NCBI GenBank assembly: GCA_963840725.1
Contig: CAWIZY010000008.1
Span: forward strand, 7,431 to 71,430
Reading direction: 5' to 3'
Length of the DNA: 64,000 nt
From: CAVWDU01 sp963840725
GTDB lineage: Bacteria > Pseudomonadota > Gammaproteobacteria > Pseudomonadales > Halieaceae
The notes under the pieces are model-generated. The model was not told the origin of the DNA, searched no databases, and saw only the letters and a program-made list of their open reading frames with translations. This document shows positions 47,360 through 54,565 of the stretch, one piece after another (within the stretch, counting starts at the first letter, position 1; each line of letters opens with the position of its first letter). A program made the position numbers and the translations under genes.

Positions 47360-48582
47360 GCCACTGGACATCCCCCGGCGACCTGCGCAGCCAGTTGCAA
47401 CGACAATGGGAGCGAGGGCGACTGTTGACCAGTTCTCAGCTGTTCCCGCTGCGGCTGCCATTGCGTGGACCCACCCCCGGCGAACTCGGTGAGCGCTTTG
47501 AGGAGGTCCGCGACTGGGTTCGAGTGTGGGCGCAGCAGGAGGAAAATCAGGGGCTGGCGCTGGAGTGGCGCGAGGTCAACTCCCGCCAGATTGGCCGCAA
47601 CCGATTGCCGGCCGCGGTATTGTTTCGCGATCGCGAGCGGGCACTTGCCTGTATCGGTAAACACCGCGCCGGGCTCGACTTCGACCGCCTGCGGGCACAG
47701 ATTCTGGCGTCTTTTCCAATGTTGCGTGACTGGCTGGAACGCCGGCCATTGCAAGCTCTGGACCTCAAAGACCAGTGGCCGCGGCTGCTGGCGGTACTGA
47801 ACTGGTTGCGCGCGCACCCCAGACCCGGCGTCTACATCCGCCAGCTCGAGCTGGCCGGCGTCGATACCAAGTTTATCGAGGGCCACCGCAAAGTGCTGAC
47901 CGAGCTGCTGGATCTGGTGCTCGATCAGGCGCAGATCGACGACACCGCCCGCGGCAGTTCCGGGTTCGAGCAGCGCTACGGCTTTCGCGCCAAGCCCACG
48001 CAGATCCGCTTCCGCCTGCTCGACCCGGCCCTGTACCTGGGAGGCCTTGGCGACCTGCAAATCCCCGCAGAGGACTTCGCCCACTTTGCGCCGCCGGTCG
48101 AGCACGTCTTCATTACCGAGAACGACATCAATGGCCTGGCGTTTCCCGACGTGCCGCGGGCACTGGTGGTGTTTGGTCTCGGCTACGGCCTGGACAGCCT
48201 GAAAAGCGCCGGCTGGCTGGACGATACCACTATCCATTATTGGGGCGATATCGACAGCCACGGCTTTGCCATGCTCGACCAGCTGCGCAGCTATTTCCCC
48301 CACACCCGCTCGCTGTTGATGGACAGGGCAACGCTGCTGGCCCACGAAGCCCTCTGGGGCCGCGAACCCATACCGACCCGCAAACCCCTCGCGCGCCTGA
48401 GTGCGGGCGAACAGGCGCTTTACCAGGATCTCTGCCTCGACCACATCGCCCCGTCCCTGCGCCTGGAGCAGGAACGTATCGGCTTCACCCACGTGCTTGA
48501 GGCACTTAGCGTCTTGTTACATGAAAGCGGGGACGGACCAGGTTTGATGTCACCTGCTCGACCGAAGACTGGAGGGCGGTAA
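47356..48582 (+). CDS. jetD: Wadjet nuclease subunit JetD (DUF3322/DUF2220, Toprim)
   Basis: JetD is the Toprim-domain subunit that cuts plasmid DNA after loop extrusion stalls. The 408-residue product is intact. The N-terminal arm (DUF3322) includes REVNSRQIGRNRLPAAVLFR and LNWLRAHPRPGVYIRQLELA. The C-terminal Toprim-like core has FITENDINGLAFP with the catalytic Glu, VFGLGYGLDSL and HYWGDIDSHGFAMLDQLR with the DxD metal site. It begins within the jetC stop. With JetABC it completes a type I Wadjet locus. Confidence 0.93.
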   Translation: MSHWTSPGDLRSQLQRQWERGRLLTSSQLFPLRLPLRGPTPGELGERFEEVRDWVRVWAQQEENQGLALEWREVNSRQIGRNRLPAAVLFRDRERALACIGKHRAGLDFDRLRAQILASFPMLRDWLERRPLQALDLKDQWPRLLAVLNWLRAHPRPGVYIRQLELAGVDTKFIEGHRKVLTELLDLVLDQAQIDDTARGSSGFEQRYGFRAKPTQIRFRLLDPALYLGGLGDLQIPAEDFAHFAPPVEHVFITENDINGLAFPDVPRALVVFGLGYGLDSLKSAGWLDDTTIHYWGDIDSHGFAMLDQLRSYFPHTRSLLMDRATLLAHEALWGREPIPTRKPLARLSAGEQALYQDLCLDHIAPSLRLEQERIGFTHVLEALSVLLHESGDGPGLMSPARPKTGGR

Positions 48583-48683
48583 ACCGTGGCCAGCCCCCAA
48601 TATCTCAGTTAGAACTCGGTATTTGAGCTATCCTGCCCTGCTGTTGCCTGAAAGTCACAAACCTTGCCGTCACCAACTGCAGC

Positions 48684-49055
48684 TCAAATCAAGTCATCAA
48701 CAGTGATTTCCAGGACGCTGGCAATAGCTCTGTAGGCATCAATCCGTCCTTCACGCTTGCCAGTCTCGATCTGTGCGATGTACGCCTGGGAAAGCCCTGC
48801 TGCATCAGCAAGAGTAGCCTGTGACATTCCTCGGTACTCGCGCCAAACTTTCATCGCATTCACGTTGGCCAGTAACAAATCAACGATAGCAGACGGCACC
48901 AGTTCATCGTCGCCTGCCGCCACAGCGGCTTCGGCCTTATCAAACGCCGTTACATCGTCTAGCATTTCGGCCTTTTCGATCAACACCCGGTAGTCAGCAA
49001 TTGGCACCACCGCATACTCGGGCACGCCATTGTTTTCAATGATCTGTGTACTCAT
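48684..49055 (-). CDS. XRE-family antitoxin with Phd-like N-terminus
   Basis: A 123-residue protein. Residues 1-40 (EYAVVPIADYRVLIEKAEML) resemble Phd/YefM-type antitoxin folds; residues about 70-120 are an XRE helix-turn-helix (WREYRGMSQATLADAAGLSQ, YIAQIETGKREGR). It follows the RelE-like toxin gene with a 4-nt overlap, so it is the antitoxin and autorepressor. It is convergent with jetD. Confidence 0.85.
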   Translation of the reverse strand: MSTQIIENNGVPEYAVVPIADYRVLIEKAEMLDDVTAFDKAEAAVAAGDDELVPSAIVDLLLANVNAMKVWREYRGMSQATLADAAGLSQAYIAQIETGKREGRIDAYRAIASVLEITVDDLI

Positions 49056-49303
49056 TTGTAGATACTCCCACGTGGGCCAACATCCAACACCAGAACCGTT
49101 AACTGTTCGCCTTCAATCTTGTAAATAGCACGGTATCCGCCGATCCGCAGCCGGTAGCCTTCTCGACCAGCCAGTTTTTTAACATTCCAATGGCCTCGGC
49201 TATCAGCTATTTCCTGAAATGCAGTACGAAACTGGTCAGCAATGTTTGCGGGCAGTTTTCGCATACCTTTAATTGCTTTCCTGCTGTACTGCACTGTATT
49301 CAT
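49052..49303 (-). CDS. RelE/ParE-family toxin
   Basis: An 83-residue RelE-superfamily toxin: YSRKAIKGMRKLPANIADQF, WNVKKLAGREGYRLRIGGYR, AIYKIEGEQLTVLVLDVGPR. Such toxins cleave mRNA in the ribosomal A site or poison gyrase. The Arg-rich RLRIGGYRAIY region and the C-terminal RGSIYK fit the RelE catalytic layout. The ATG at 49303 lies only seven bases after a strong -10 box, so translation may be leaderless. Confidence 0.88.
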   Translation of the reverse strand: MNTVQYSRKAIKGMRKLPANIADQFRTAFQEIADSRGHWNVKKLAGREGYRLRIGGYRAIYKIEGEQLTVLVLDVGPRGSIYK

Positions 49304-49310
49304 GCATACG

Positions 49311-49338
49311 ATTATAGCGTTATGTTATATTTCGGCAA
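49311..49338 (-). promoter_or_regulatory. Promoter of the RelE/XRE pair
   Basis: On the minus strand TTGCCG (49333-49338), a 16-nt spacer and a perfect TATAAT (49311-49316) precede the toxin ATG at 49303. The predicted start of transcription falls at or just before the start codon. Confidence 0.6.
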
Positions 49339-49399
49339 CCAAATAAATTGCTATAAGTGCGATAATGCGTCGCATTACAAGCTTCCGAGCGGGGAGATA

Positions 49400-49501
49400 A
49401 CTATTTTTAAGAAATTTTTGAACATGGTGTTTTGCATGGTATTGGCGTCGGCAGAGGAAGATAGCTTTATGAAAATAGACAAGAATAAAGGCTCATTGAT
49501 A
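49400..49501. repeat. Island right-end sequence (homologous to 41610-41713)
   Basis: AT-rich tract that aligns with the right end of island 1 over about 100 nt, including catggtat near its middle and attgataat immediately before the attachment core. The two copies have diverged but keep length and order. Confidence 0.7.
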
Positions 49502-49516
49502 ATAGAGTGGGAGTGA
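49502..49516. repeat. guaA attachment site, copy C
   Basis: ATAGAGTGGGAGTGA, one mismatch to the guaA terminus. The 14 nt that follow (ctggcactggctgg) match exactly the sequence after guaA copy A, as if the left end of a third island begins here and is then cut by the IS91 remnant. Confidence 0.8.
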
Positions 49517-49526
49517 CTGGCACTGG

Positions 49527-50544
49527 CTGGATTCGAGATTGACTTGACGCCTCTGCCACGCCTGCCTGGCGTGACGAGCCCGCGCCAGCGGTGATTTGGG
49601 GCAAGGACACCGTGGTAACGGATGAGATTGACCCTCGGCTTCGGTACCAGGGTTGCCAGGCGGGCGATGAAAATCAGCGGTTGAAAGGCCACCTGGGTTG
49701 TCCCATACCCAAAGCATTCGCTGCGCTCATGGGGCAAGCTTTCCCGGTAAGGCGTCTTCAAGGTGTAGACCACTTTGCCGGTGGAGCTCTTTGAAATGCG
49801 GGGAATGGCTACTGCCGGGCGGGCGATGTACCGACAAAGTCGTTCCCGTTTGTTGTTTTGATGCCCTTCGCAGCTCACACCGGCGTGAAGTGAGAACCCA
49901 CTCGCCTTGGCGACACGTTCTAGTCCGGGGTCCGGTTTATCAAGTGGCCGGATGGTGCGAATCATGAACGCCTTGCGCCCCTGTTGCGGATCGACGGCAA
50001 TTCGGTAGGTGATGGAACTTCCCAGGATCTGGGGCAGGGCCCACCCCGCTTTATCGGGTGTGTGGCATCGGTATCTTCAGCAGGATCCAGATCCAGCCAC
50101 GTGCTTTCGGTATCCAGCTTTGTGGATTAGATGTGTAGAAATTGCGCGATAAATGATGCTCAGCACCTTGCCCATTGCGTGGGGGTGGGCGGCGAACAGA
50201 TATCGCAGGGGAAAGGGAAAGCTGATGACCCACTGGCGCAATGGGACATCAGGAAACACCTCATCAGCCAGTAAGGCTGCGGTCTCGGCCATCCTGCGGG
50301 CGCCACAGCTCGGGCAGAATCCGCGTTTCTTGCTGGAAAACGCCAAAAGTCGCTCGAAGTGACATTTATCGCAGCGCACACGCAGAAAGCCGTGTTCAAA
50401 GCGACCGCTCTTCAGGTAGGCATCAAACTCCTGGTGAACATGATTGGGCAGGGATTTGCCCTGCTGGGCCAGGTGCTCCACAAGGGCAGGGAAGTGCGCT
50501 TCGACGAGCTGATAGAGCAGTGTCTGCTCCGGTTGGTGGCGCAC
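49527..50544 (-). pseudogene. IS91-family transposase remnant
   Basis: The N-terminal zinc-binding region is intact (RCDKCHFERLLAFSSKKRGF, CPSCGARRMAE, PLRQWVISFPFPLRYLFAAH). The frame then ends at 50077-50082 and a central piece including the first catalytic Tyr motif is missing. The C-terminal half resumes before 49965: ASGFSLHAGVSCEGHQNNKR, RLCRYIARPAVAIPRIS, PLIFIARLATLVPKPRVN and YHGVLAPNHRWR. This Y2 rolling-circle transposase is therefore internally deleted and not functional. It abuts attachment copy C. A second, smaller IS91 piece is at 62698-62926. Confidence 0.88.
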
Positions 50545-50784
50545 CTAGGTGGCGCGGCCAAATGCATCCTTGCCTGGCGACAGCATACCGACTTGACTCG
50601 ACCATCCCTGATGTCGAAGTCACCCACCATGAGGCAATCAGTGCTGTCCAGGAACATCTAAACAAGGCGGTGCCTTGGGATCCTTGTGACAAAAGTAAAT
50701 CTGGGACCGCCATGGGACCATCTGCCCAGTCTTGTAAAAGTAGCAATCGCCAGGCACATCCTATTTGGACAATCGGGCACATTC
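50545..50784. other. Gene-free stretch before the HigBA locus
   Basis: About 240 nt with no gene I can support. It includes the first copy of a 21-bp direct repeat at 50702-50722. Confidence 0.5.
50702..50722. repeat. Direct repeat flanking higBA, left copy
   Basis: tgggaccgccatgggaccat plus c; the right copy at 51494-51514 differs at one position (g to a). The 7-bp motif tgggacc is itself doubled inside each copy. Together they enclose the 0.8-kb higBA locus. Confidence 0.8.
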
Positions 50785-50806
50785 TTGCATATTGCGCAAT
50801 ATGCAA
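50785..50806. promoter_or_regulatory. Perfect 22-bp palindrome, likely higBA operator
   Basis: The sequence from 50785 to 50806 (ttgcatattgc followed by its exact reverse complement) is a perfect palindrome, ending 42 nt before the higB start. Its position and symmetry fit autorepression by the HigA dimer. Confidence 0.75.
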
Positions 50807-50848
50807 TATCCCTATAGGCTATTCGTGTACTCAGAAGGAAAGTGGAAT

Positions 50849-51133
50849 TTGATCAAGAGCATCCGGCACAAAGGGCTGCAGAAATTCTTCAACAGCGGTG
50901 GCAACGATACCCAGGGCATCAATTCCGACCATGCGGACAAGCTACGCGACCAGTTGGCTGCGTTGGACTCCGCTACGGACATTGCGGATATGGATCTGCC
51001 GGGGTGGCGCCTACACCCTTTGAAGGGAAAGGATAAAGCGCGACACGCTATCTGGGTCAGAGGCAACTGGCGATTGACCTTCGAGTTTGAGAACGGCGAT
51101 GCGTATGTCGTGGATTATGAGGATTATCACTGA
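50849..51133 (+). CDS. higB: HigB-type toxin (RelE superfamily)
   Basis: A 94-residue HigB ribonuclease: IKSIRHKGLQKFFNSG, INSDHADKLRDQLAALD, DMDLPGWRLHPLKGKDKARH, WRLTFEFENGDAYVVDYEDY. The family usually begins MIKS, matching the TTG at 50849 with a cagaagga ribosome binding site. An ATG at 50801 lies inside the operator palindrome and is less likely. The stop overlaps higA (TGATG). Frame intact. Confidence 0.92.
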   Translation: MIKSIRHKGLQKFFNSGGNDTQGINSDHADKLRDQLAALDSATDIADMDLPGWRLHPLKGKDKARHAIWVRGNWRLTFEFENGDAYVVDYEDYH

Positions 51134-51471
51134 TGGCTAAAATCACTGTACACCCGGGCGGGTTCATCAAGCGTAACTATATGGATGAATTGGGCCTCAC
51201 GGGCACCGAATTGGCTGATGCGCTGGAAGTGTCAGAGTCCACCTTGAGCCGTCTGGTTCATGAAAGAATCGACTTGTCGCCGGCCCTCGCAGTGAAGGTG
51301 AGCAAGGTGCTGGGACGCTCGGCGGAGAGTTGGATGGCGATGCAAGCCAATTACACGCTGGCCAAATACAAGTCCGCATTGGAGCAATGGACACCGACCA
51401 AGCAGGTGACTGCAGAAGGTTTGGTTACCGTGAAAGGTGGCAACTCGAAAGCCAAGCCCATCGTAGCTTGA
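51133..51471 (+). CDS. higA: HigA-type antitoxin (XRE family)
   Basis: A 112-residue antitoxin. The family start is recognisable (ITVHPGGFIKRNYMDELGLT), followed by the helix-turn-helix TELADALEVSESTLSRLVHE and the helical tail VLGRSAESWMAMQANYTLAK. It pairs with HigB and should bind the palindrome at 50785. Third toxin-antitoxin locus within 11 kb. Confidence 0.93.
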   Translation: MAKITVHPGGFIKRNYMDELGLTGTELADALEVSESTLSRLVHERIDLSPALAVKVSKVLGRSAESWMAMQANYTLAKYKSALEQWTPTKQVTAEGLVTVKGGNSKAKPIVA

Positions 51472-51493
51472 TTTTTTCCTACTAGAGTATTTA

Positions 51494-51514
51494 TGGGACC
51501 ACCATGGGACCATC
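51494..51514. repeat. Direct repeat flanking higBA, right copy
   Basis: tgggaccaccatgggaccat plus c, 20 of 21 positions equal to 50702-50722. Confidence 0.8.
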
Positions 51515-51622
51515 CTCACGCCTTTTGATGCCCTCTAATGCCGGGAGCATTTTTTAACTCTCTGATTTGCAGGGCATTAGGAGGCATGGCGAGGCGGGAA
51601 AATGCCTAGCTCAGGGTTCGAT

Positions 51623-51704
51623 AAATTCGCCGTGGAGGCGAATTTAGACACCGCAGCGTAGCGGAGACGCCCGTAGGGTCAGAACGGCCCTCAGGCTGTT
51701 CTGA
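51623..51704. repeat. Two inverted repeats in noncoding DNA upstream of the IS6 copy
   Basis: AAATTCGCC/GGCGAATTT with a 5-nt loop (51623-51645) and TCAGAAC/GTTCTGA with a 12-nt loop (51679-51704). No T-run follows either. Nothing else is recognisable between the higA stop and the IS6 end at 51746; these could be remnants of repetitive extragenic palindromes. Confidence 0.55.
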
Positions 51705-51745
51705 GCAATCCCTTGCCCGGAGCGTTGAGAGTATACCTGGCGTTC

Positions 51746-52514
51746 GGTATTGCCAAATTAAGTGGCTCAGATTGATACAATCGGGCTATGAACACATATA
51801 AGCGATTTCCTCCAGACATCATTTCCTATGCTGTCTGGCTCTACTACCGATTCAATCTGAGTCATCGTGATATCGAGGATCTCCTGACCGAACGGGGCAT
51901 CACCGTAACCAGAGAATCCATCCGCCTGTGGTGCATAAAATTCGGCGCCATTTATACTCGCCGCTTGAAGCGAAAACACAAGGGCTACGGCGACACCTTC
52001 TACATCGATGAAGTCTTCGTAAAAATTTGCGGTAAGCAGCATTATCTTTGACGATCAGTAGACCAGGATGGTGAAGTGGTTGATGTGTATCTGCAGGCCA
52101 GGCGGGATGGGGCAGCGGCGAAGCGGTTTTTCATGCGTTTATTGAGAAGCGATGGGGGAGAGCCCAGAAAAATCGTGACTGATAAATTGCGAAGCTATGG
52201 AGTTGCCCATCGAGAGTTGATCCCCGATACGATCCACAGTACTCAGCAGTATGAGAATAATCGGGCGGAGCAATCACATGAAGCGATCAGGGTAAGAGAG
52301 CGAGGGATGCGTAAGTTCAAATCAGTCGGTCAGGCTCAAAGATTTCTGAGTGCTCATACAGAGGTTAGTAATCTCTTCAACCTTGGTAGGCAGCTGGTCA
52401 GGGCTGAACACTATAGGAACCTGAGGACCAGTGCGTTTGAAGAAAGGGGTAGGGCGGTTGTTTGATTACTACTCATCGGATTGCTATGGTCTCAATGAGT
52501 TAACTTGTCAGAAC
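51746..52514 (+). mobile_element. IS6-family insertion sequence, copy 1
   Basis: A 769-bp element. The right end carries ttaacttgtcagaacc (52499-52514). The left end ggtattgccaaattaa (51746-51761) matches its inverse at 12 of 16 positions. The transposase between them has an internal stop. The right terminus is shared exactly, inverted, with copy 2 at 62111. Confidence 0.75.
51788..52465 (+). pseudogene. IS6-family transposase with a premature stop
   Basis: One frame of 226 codons encodes an IS6/IS26-type DDE transposase: FPPDIISYAVWLYYRFNLSH, GDTFYIDEVFVKI (first Asp), KIVTDKLRSYG (second Asp) and NNRAEQSHEAIRVRERGMRK (Glu). A TGA at 52049-52051 replaces the Trp expected after QHYL; the frame continues unchanged beyond it. 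A single substitution has thus split the gene. Other indel-type damage is absent. Confidence 0.9.
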
Positions 52515-52519
52515 CGAGA

Positions 52520-53692
52520 ATGATCAACGTGGCCAAGACTTATCGCAAACCTGCGTTGACCTCAAACAGCGAAGAGCGCAAGGCCACCTGGACGGAGCTT
52601 TTTTATGATCTGGCCTTCGTCGTTGCCGTAGCGGCCACCGCCCATTCACTGAGCAGTGGTACCAGCGCGACTGGAGTTATTGAATTTGTTTTGATATTCG
52701 TGCTCATTCACTGGGCCTGGATGGGCTACACTTTCTATTGCGATCGTTTTGACACCGACGATTTCATCCACCGCGCGATGGCATTACTACAGATGGCACT
52801 CGTGGTGTCGATCGCGTCATTGCACGACTGGACGGGGAGCGACTATCGCGCATTTGTAGCGTGCTACTGCGCACTTCGATCAGTAACAATTTTTGCGAAT
52901 CTTTATGCAGGCTGGCATATACCCATTGCCAGGACAATTACCGGGCCCTATGCCGTGGGCTTCACGATCTCGCTGTTCCCGCTCGTCGCAGGATTGTGGG
53001 TAGATGACTACGGACAGCGTTTGATCCTGGTTGCTGCAACTGCTGTGCTACAACTTACACCACCGATTTACCTGGTGTTGAAACGCACTTTTGAGTCTGT
53101 AAACACGTATCATTTGCCCGAACGTATGGGATTGTTTGTAACCTTGTCGCTGGGAGAGAGCTTGATAGCGCTGGCAAATGTTGGCGGACAAGCCCACATG
53201 AGCGCGCAGATTTTTGTCACGGGTATGCTAGGCCTTGTGACAGTATTCAGCTTCTGGTGGATTTATTTCTCCCGCCTGGATGGCGCGGTATTGCGTCACT
53301 CAGGCGCTAGCGCCCTGATTTGGGTCTACACCCACATCGTGTTGGCAATGGCCGTCATTGCCCTGGCTGTTGGCATGGGCGAAAACCTGCAACTGGTGCT
53401 GTTACCTGGTAGTGACGAGCGTGCCACTTTAATGCTGGTAGCTTGGGCTCTCGCGTTACTCGCTCACGTAGTGATAGCGGCCACCAACAATGTAGCGAAC
53501 GACCGCCGCGTGCTGGATGCACCGCTGGTAACTTGTTTATTGGTCGCCGGAGGTATCGCTGTTCTTTCGACTGCTTATGGAGGAGCAATGCCAATAACCC
53601 ATTTGCAGCTAATCGCTGCCAGCGGTATTGTTTTACTGTTGGTGGAACTCTTTCTTGGACCAGAGCCACGGCAAGACAATAAATCCATTTGA
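52520..53692 (+). CDS. Low-temperature-requirement protein A (LtrA) family membrane protein
   Basis: A 390-residue polytopic protein of the LtrA family. Family hallmarks are ATWTELFYDLAFVVAVAATA near the N-terminus, HWAWMGYTFYCDRFDTDD, and RMGLFVTLSLGESLIALANV. Around ten to twelve membrane helices are predicted by hydrophobicity. Function is unknown beyond the Listeria cold-growth phenotype. The ATG at 52520 starts only 5 bp outside the IS6 end, and an in-frame TTG at 52505 lies within the inverted repeat, so expression probably depends on the IS. Frame intact. Confidence 0.88.
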   Translation: MINVAKTYRKPALTSNSEERKATWTELFYDLAFVVAVAATAHSLSSGTSATGVIEFVLIFVLIHWAWMGYTFYCDRFDTDDFIHRAMALLQMALVVSIASLHDWTGSDYRAFVACYCALRSVTIFANLYAGWHIPIARTITGPYAVGFTISLFPLVAGLWVDDYGQRLILVAATAVLQLTPPIYLVLKRTFESVNTYHLPERMGLFVTLSLGESLIALANVGGQAHMSAQIFVTGMLGLVTVFSFWWIYFSRLDGAVLRHSGASALIWVYTHIVLAMAVIALAVGMGENLQLVLLPGSDERATLMLVAWALALLAHVVIAATNNVANDRRVLDAPLVTCLLVAGGIAVLSTAYGGAMPITHLQLIAASGIVLLLVELFLGPEPRQDNKSI

Positions 53693-53759
53693 CCCTGCGC
53701 TGCTAAAACATACGGGTTACGCAGGGCAGCTGCAGCTGCCAGGAACACGATTCACACGA

Positions 53760-54518
53760 TCAGAATTCGAACCTCGCCCCGATTGACGGGCCACTGAAAG
53801 TCATCGTTAGATCGTCAAAGTCTTTCGCGTCTCCAAAGTCGTAGTCGAGGTGGCGATAGTTGCCGAACAATTTGCCCCAACTGAATTCATAGGCAATGCC
53901 CAATGATGCCTGCCAGGTCCGATCGGAGTCACCGGCACCAATATCGGCATAATAATCAATGGACCATTGCTGAGCCTCGCCAAATGTATACCTGCCGTTA
54001 ATGGCCACAAAAGCATCATTGAAGGACAGATCACTGTCGATAATCCCGCCCTCGCCGTCTTCGCTCATCTGGAAGTCCATCCCGATGCGGCGCCAGCCGA
54101 TCAGTGCGTCCATGTAGTAGCTGTCACTCTTCACCAGAGTCCTGCCACCAGACAGCGTGTAAATGTTCGCGGTGAGGTCGAGCTCATAGCTGCCAGCAAC
54201 AGGGCCGCTGCCGGGACGTCCAAAATCGATATCCTTGTCATCTATACCGAAGTCGAGATAGATCAGGTCGCCCATGATCACCCATTCGTTGTTGCGCATA
54301 TCGCCGGCAAGCATTATTCCGAAATTCAGCGAACTGAGATAATCAGTTGGGCCGATGGCTATGGGGGAGTCTTCAGGCCGATCGCTACCACCATTGGTAT
54401 CGCTTGAGTCTACCTCGATGGTCGGTAGCCATAGATAAGGCGCAACGGAGTATTCCCAACCTTCCGCATTGGAAAGCATGGGTGTAACGCACAGTACTGC
54501 GAGAGCAGTTTTTTTCAT
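53760..54518 (-). CDS. Outer-membrane beta-barrel protein, unknown function
   Basis: A 252-residue precursor with signal peptide MKKTALAVLCVTPMLSNA. The mature part begins EGWEYSVAPYLWLPTI, a start seen in many barrel proteins of marine proteobacteria, and shows regular amphipathic strands (LNFGIMLAGDMRNNEWVIMG, WQASLGIAYEFSWGKLFGNY). It ends in Phe (GARFEF), the outer-membrane insertion signal. Acidic loops are Asp/Gly-rich. No specific function can be named. Confidence 0.75.
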   Translation of the reverse strand: MKKTALAVLCVTPMLSNAEGWEYSVAPYLWLPTIEVDSSDTNGGSDRPEDSPIAIGPTDYLSSLNFGIMLAGDMRNNEWVIMGDLIYLDFGIDDKDIDFGRPGSGPVAGSYELDLTANIYTLSGGRTLVKSDSYYMDALIGWRRIGMDFQMSEDGEGGIIDSDLSFNDAFVAINGRYTFGEAQQWSIDYYADIGAGDSDRTWQASLGIAYEFSWGKLFGNYRHLDYDFGDAKDFDDLTMTFSGPSIGARFEF

Positions 54519-54565
54519 GGTTCGGTCTCCGAGGGCGGAAAATGGCGTGGCGATAAAGAAACGTA

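Larger units (their letters stand above)
41729..49516. mobile_element. guaA-associated genomic island 2 (defence island)
   Basis: 7.8 kb between attachment copies B and C. It contains only a type I Wadjet operon (jetABCD, plus strand) and a RelE/XRE toxin-antitoxin pair on the opposite strand at the right end. The coding part has higher GC than its AT-rich right end. No integrase is seen. Boundaries rest on the repeats. Confidence 0.7.

Noticed and set aside
46163..48492. Long minus-strand open frames opposite jetC and jetD (432 and 440 codons)
   Set aside because: They are antisense shadows of strongly conserved ATPase and Toprim sequences; low-complexity composition and no family match.
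49375..49526. Extension of the IS91 transposase frame through attachment copy C
   Set aside because: The residues after about 49527 are translation of the attachment and island-end sequence, not transposase.
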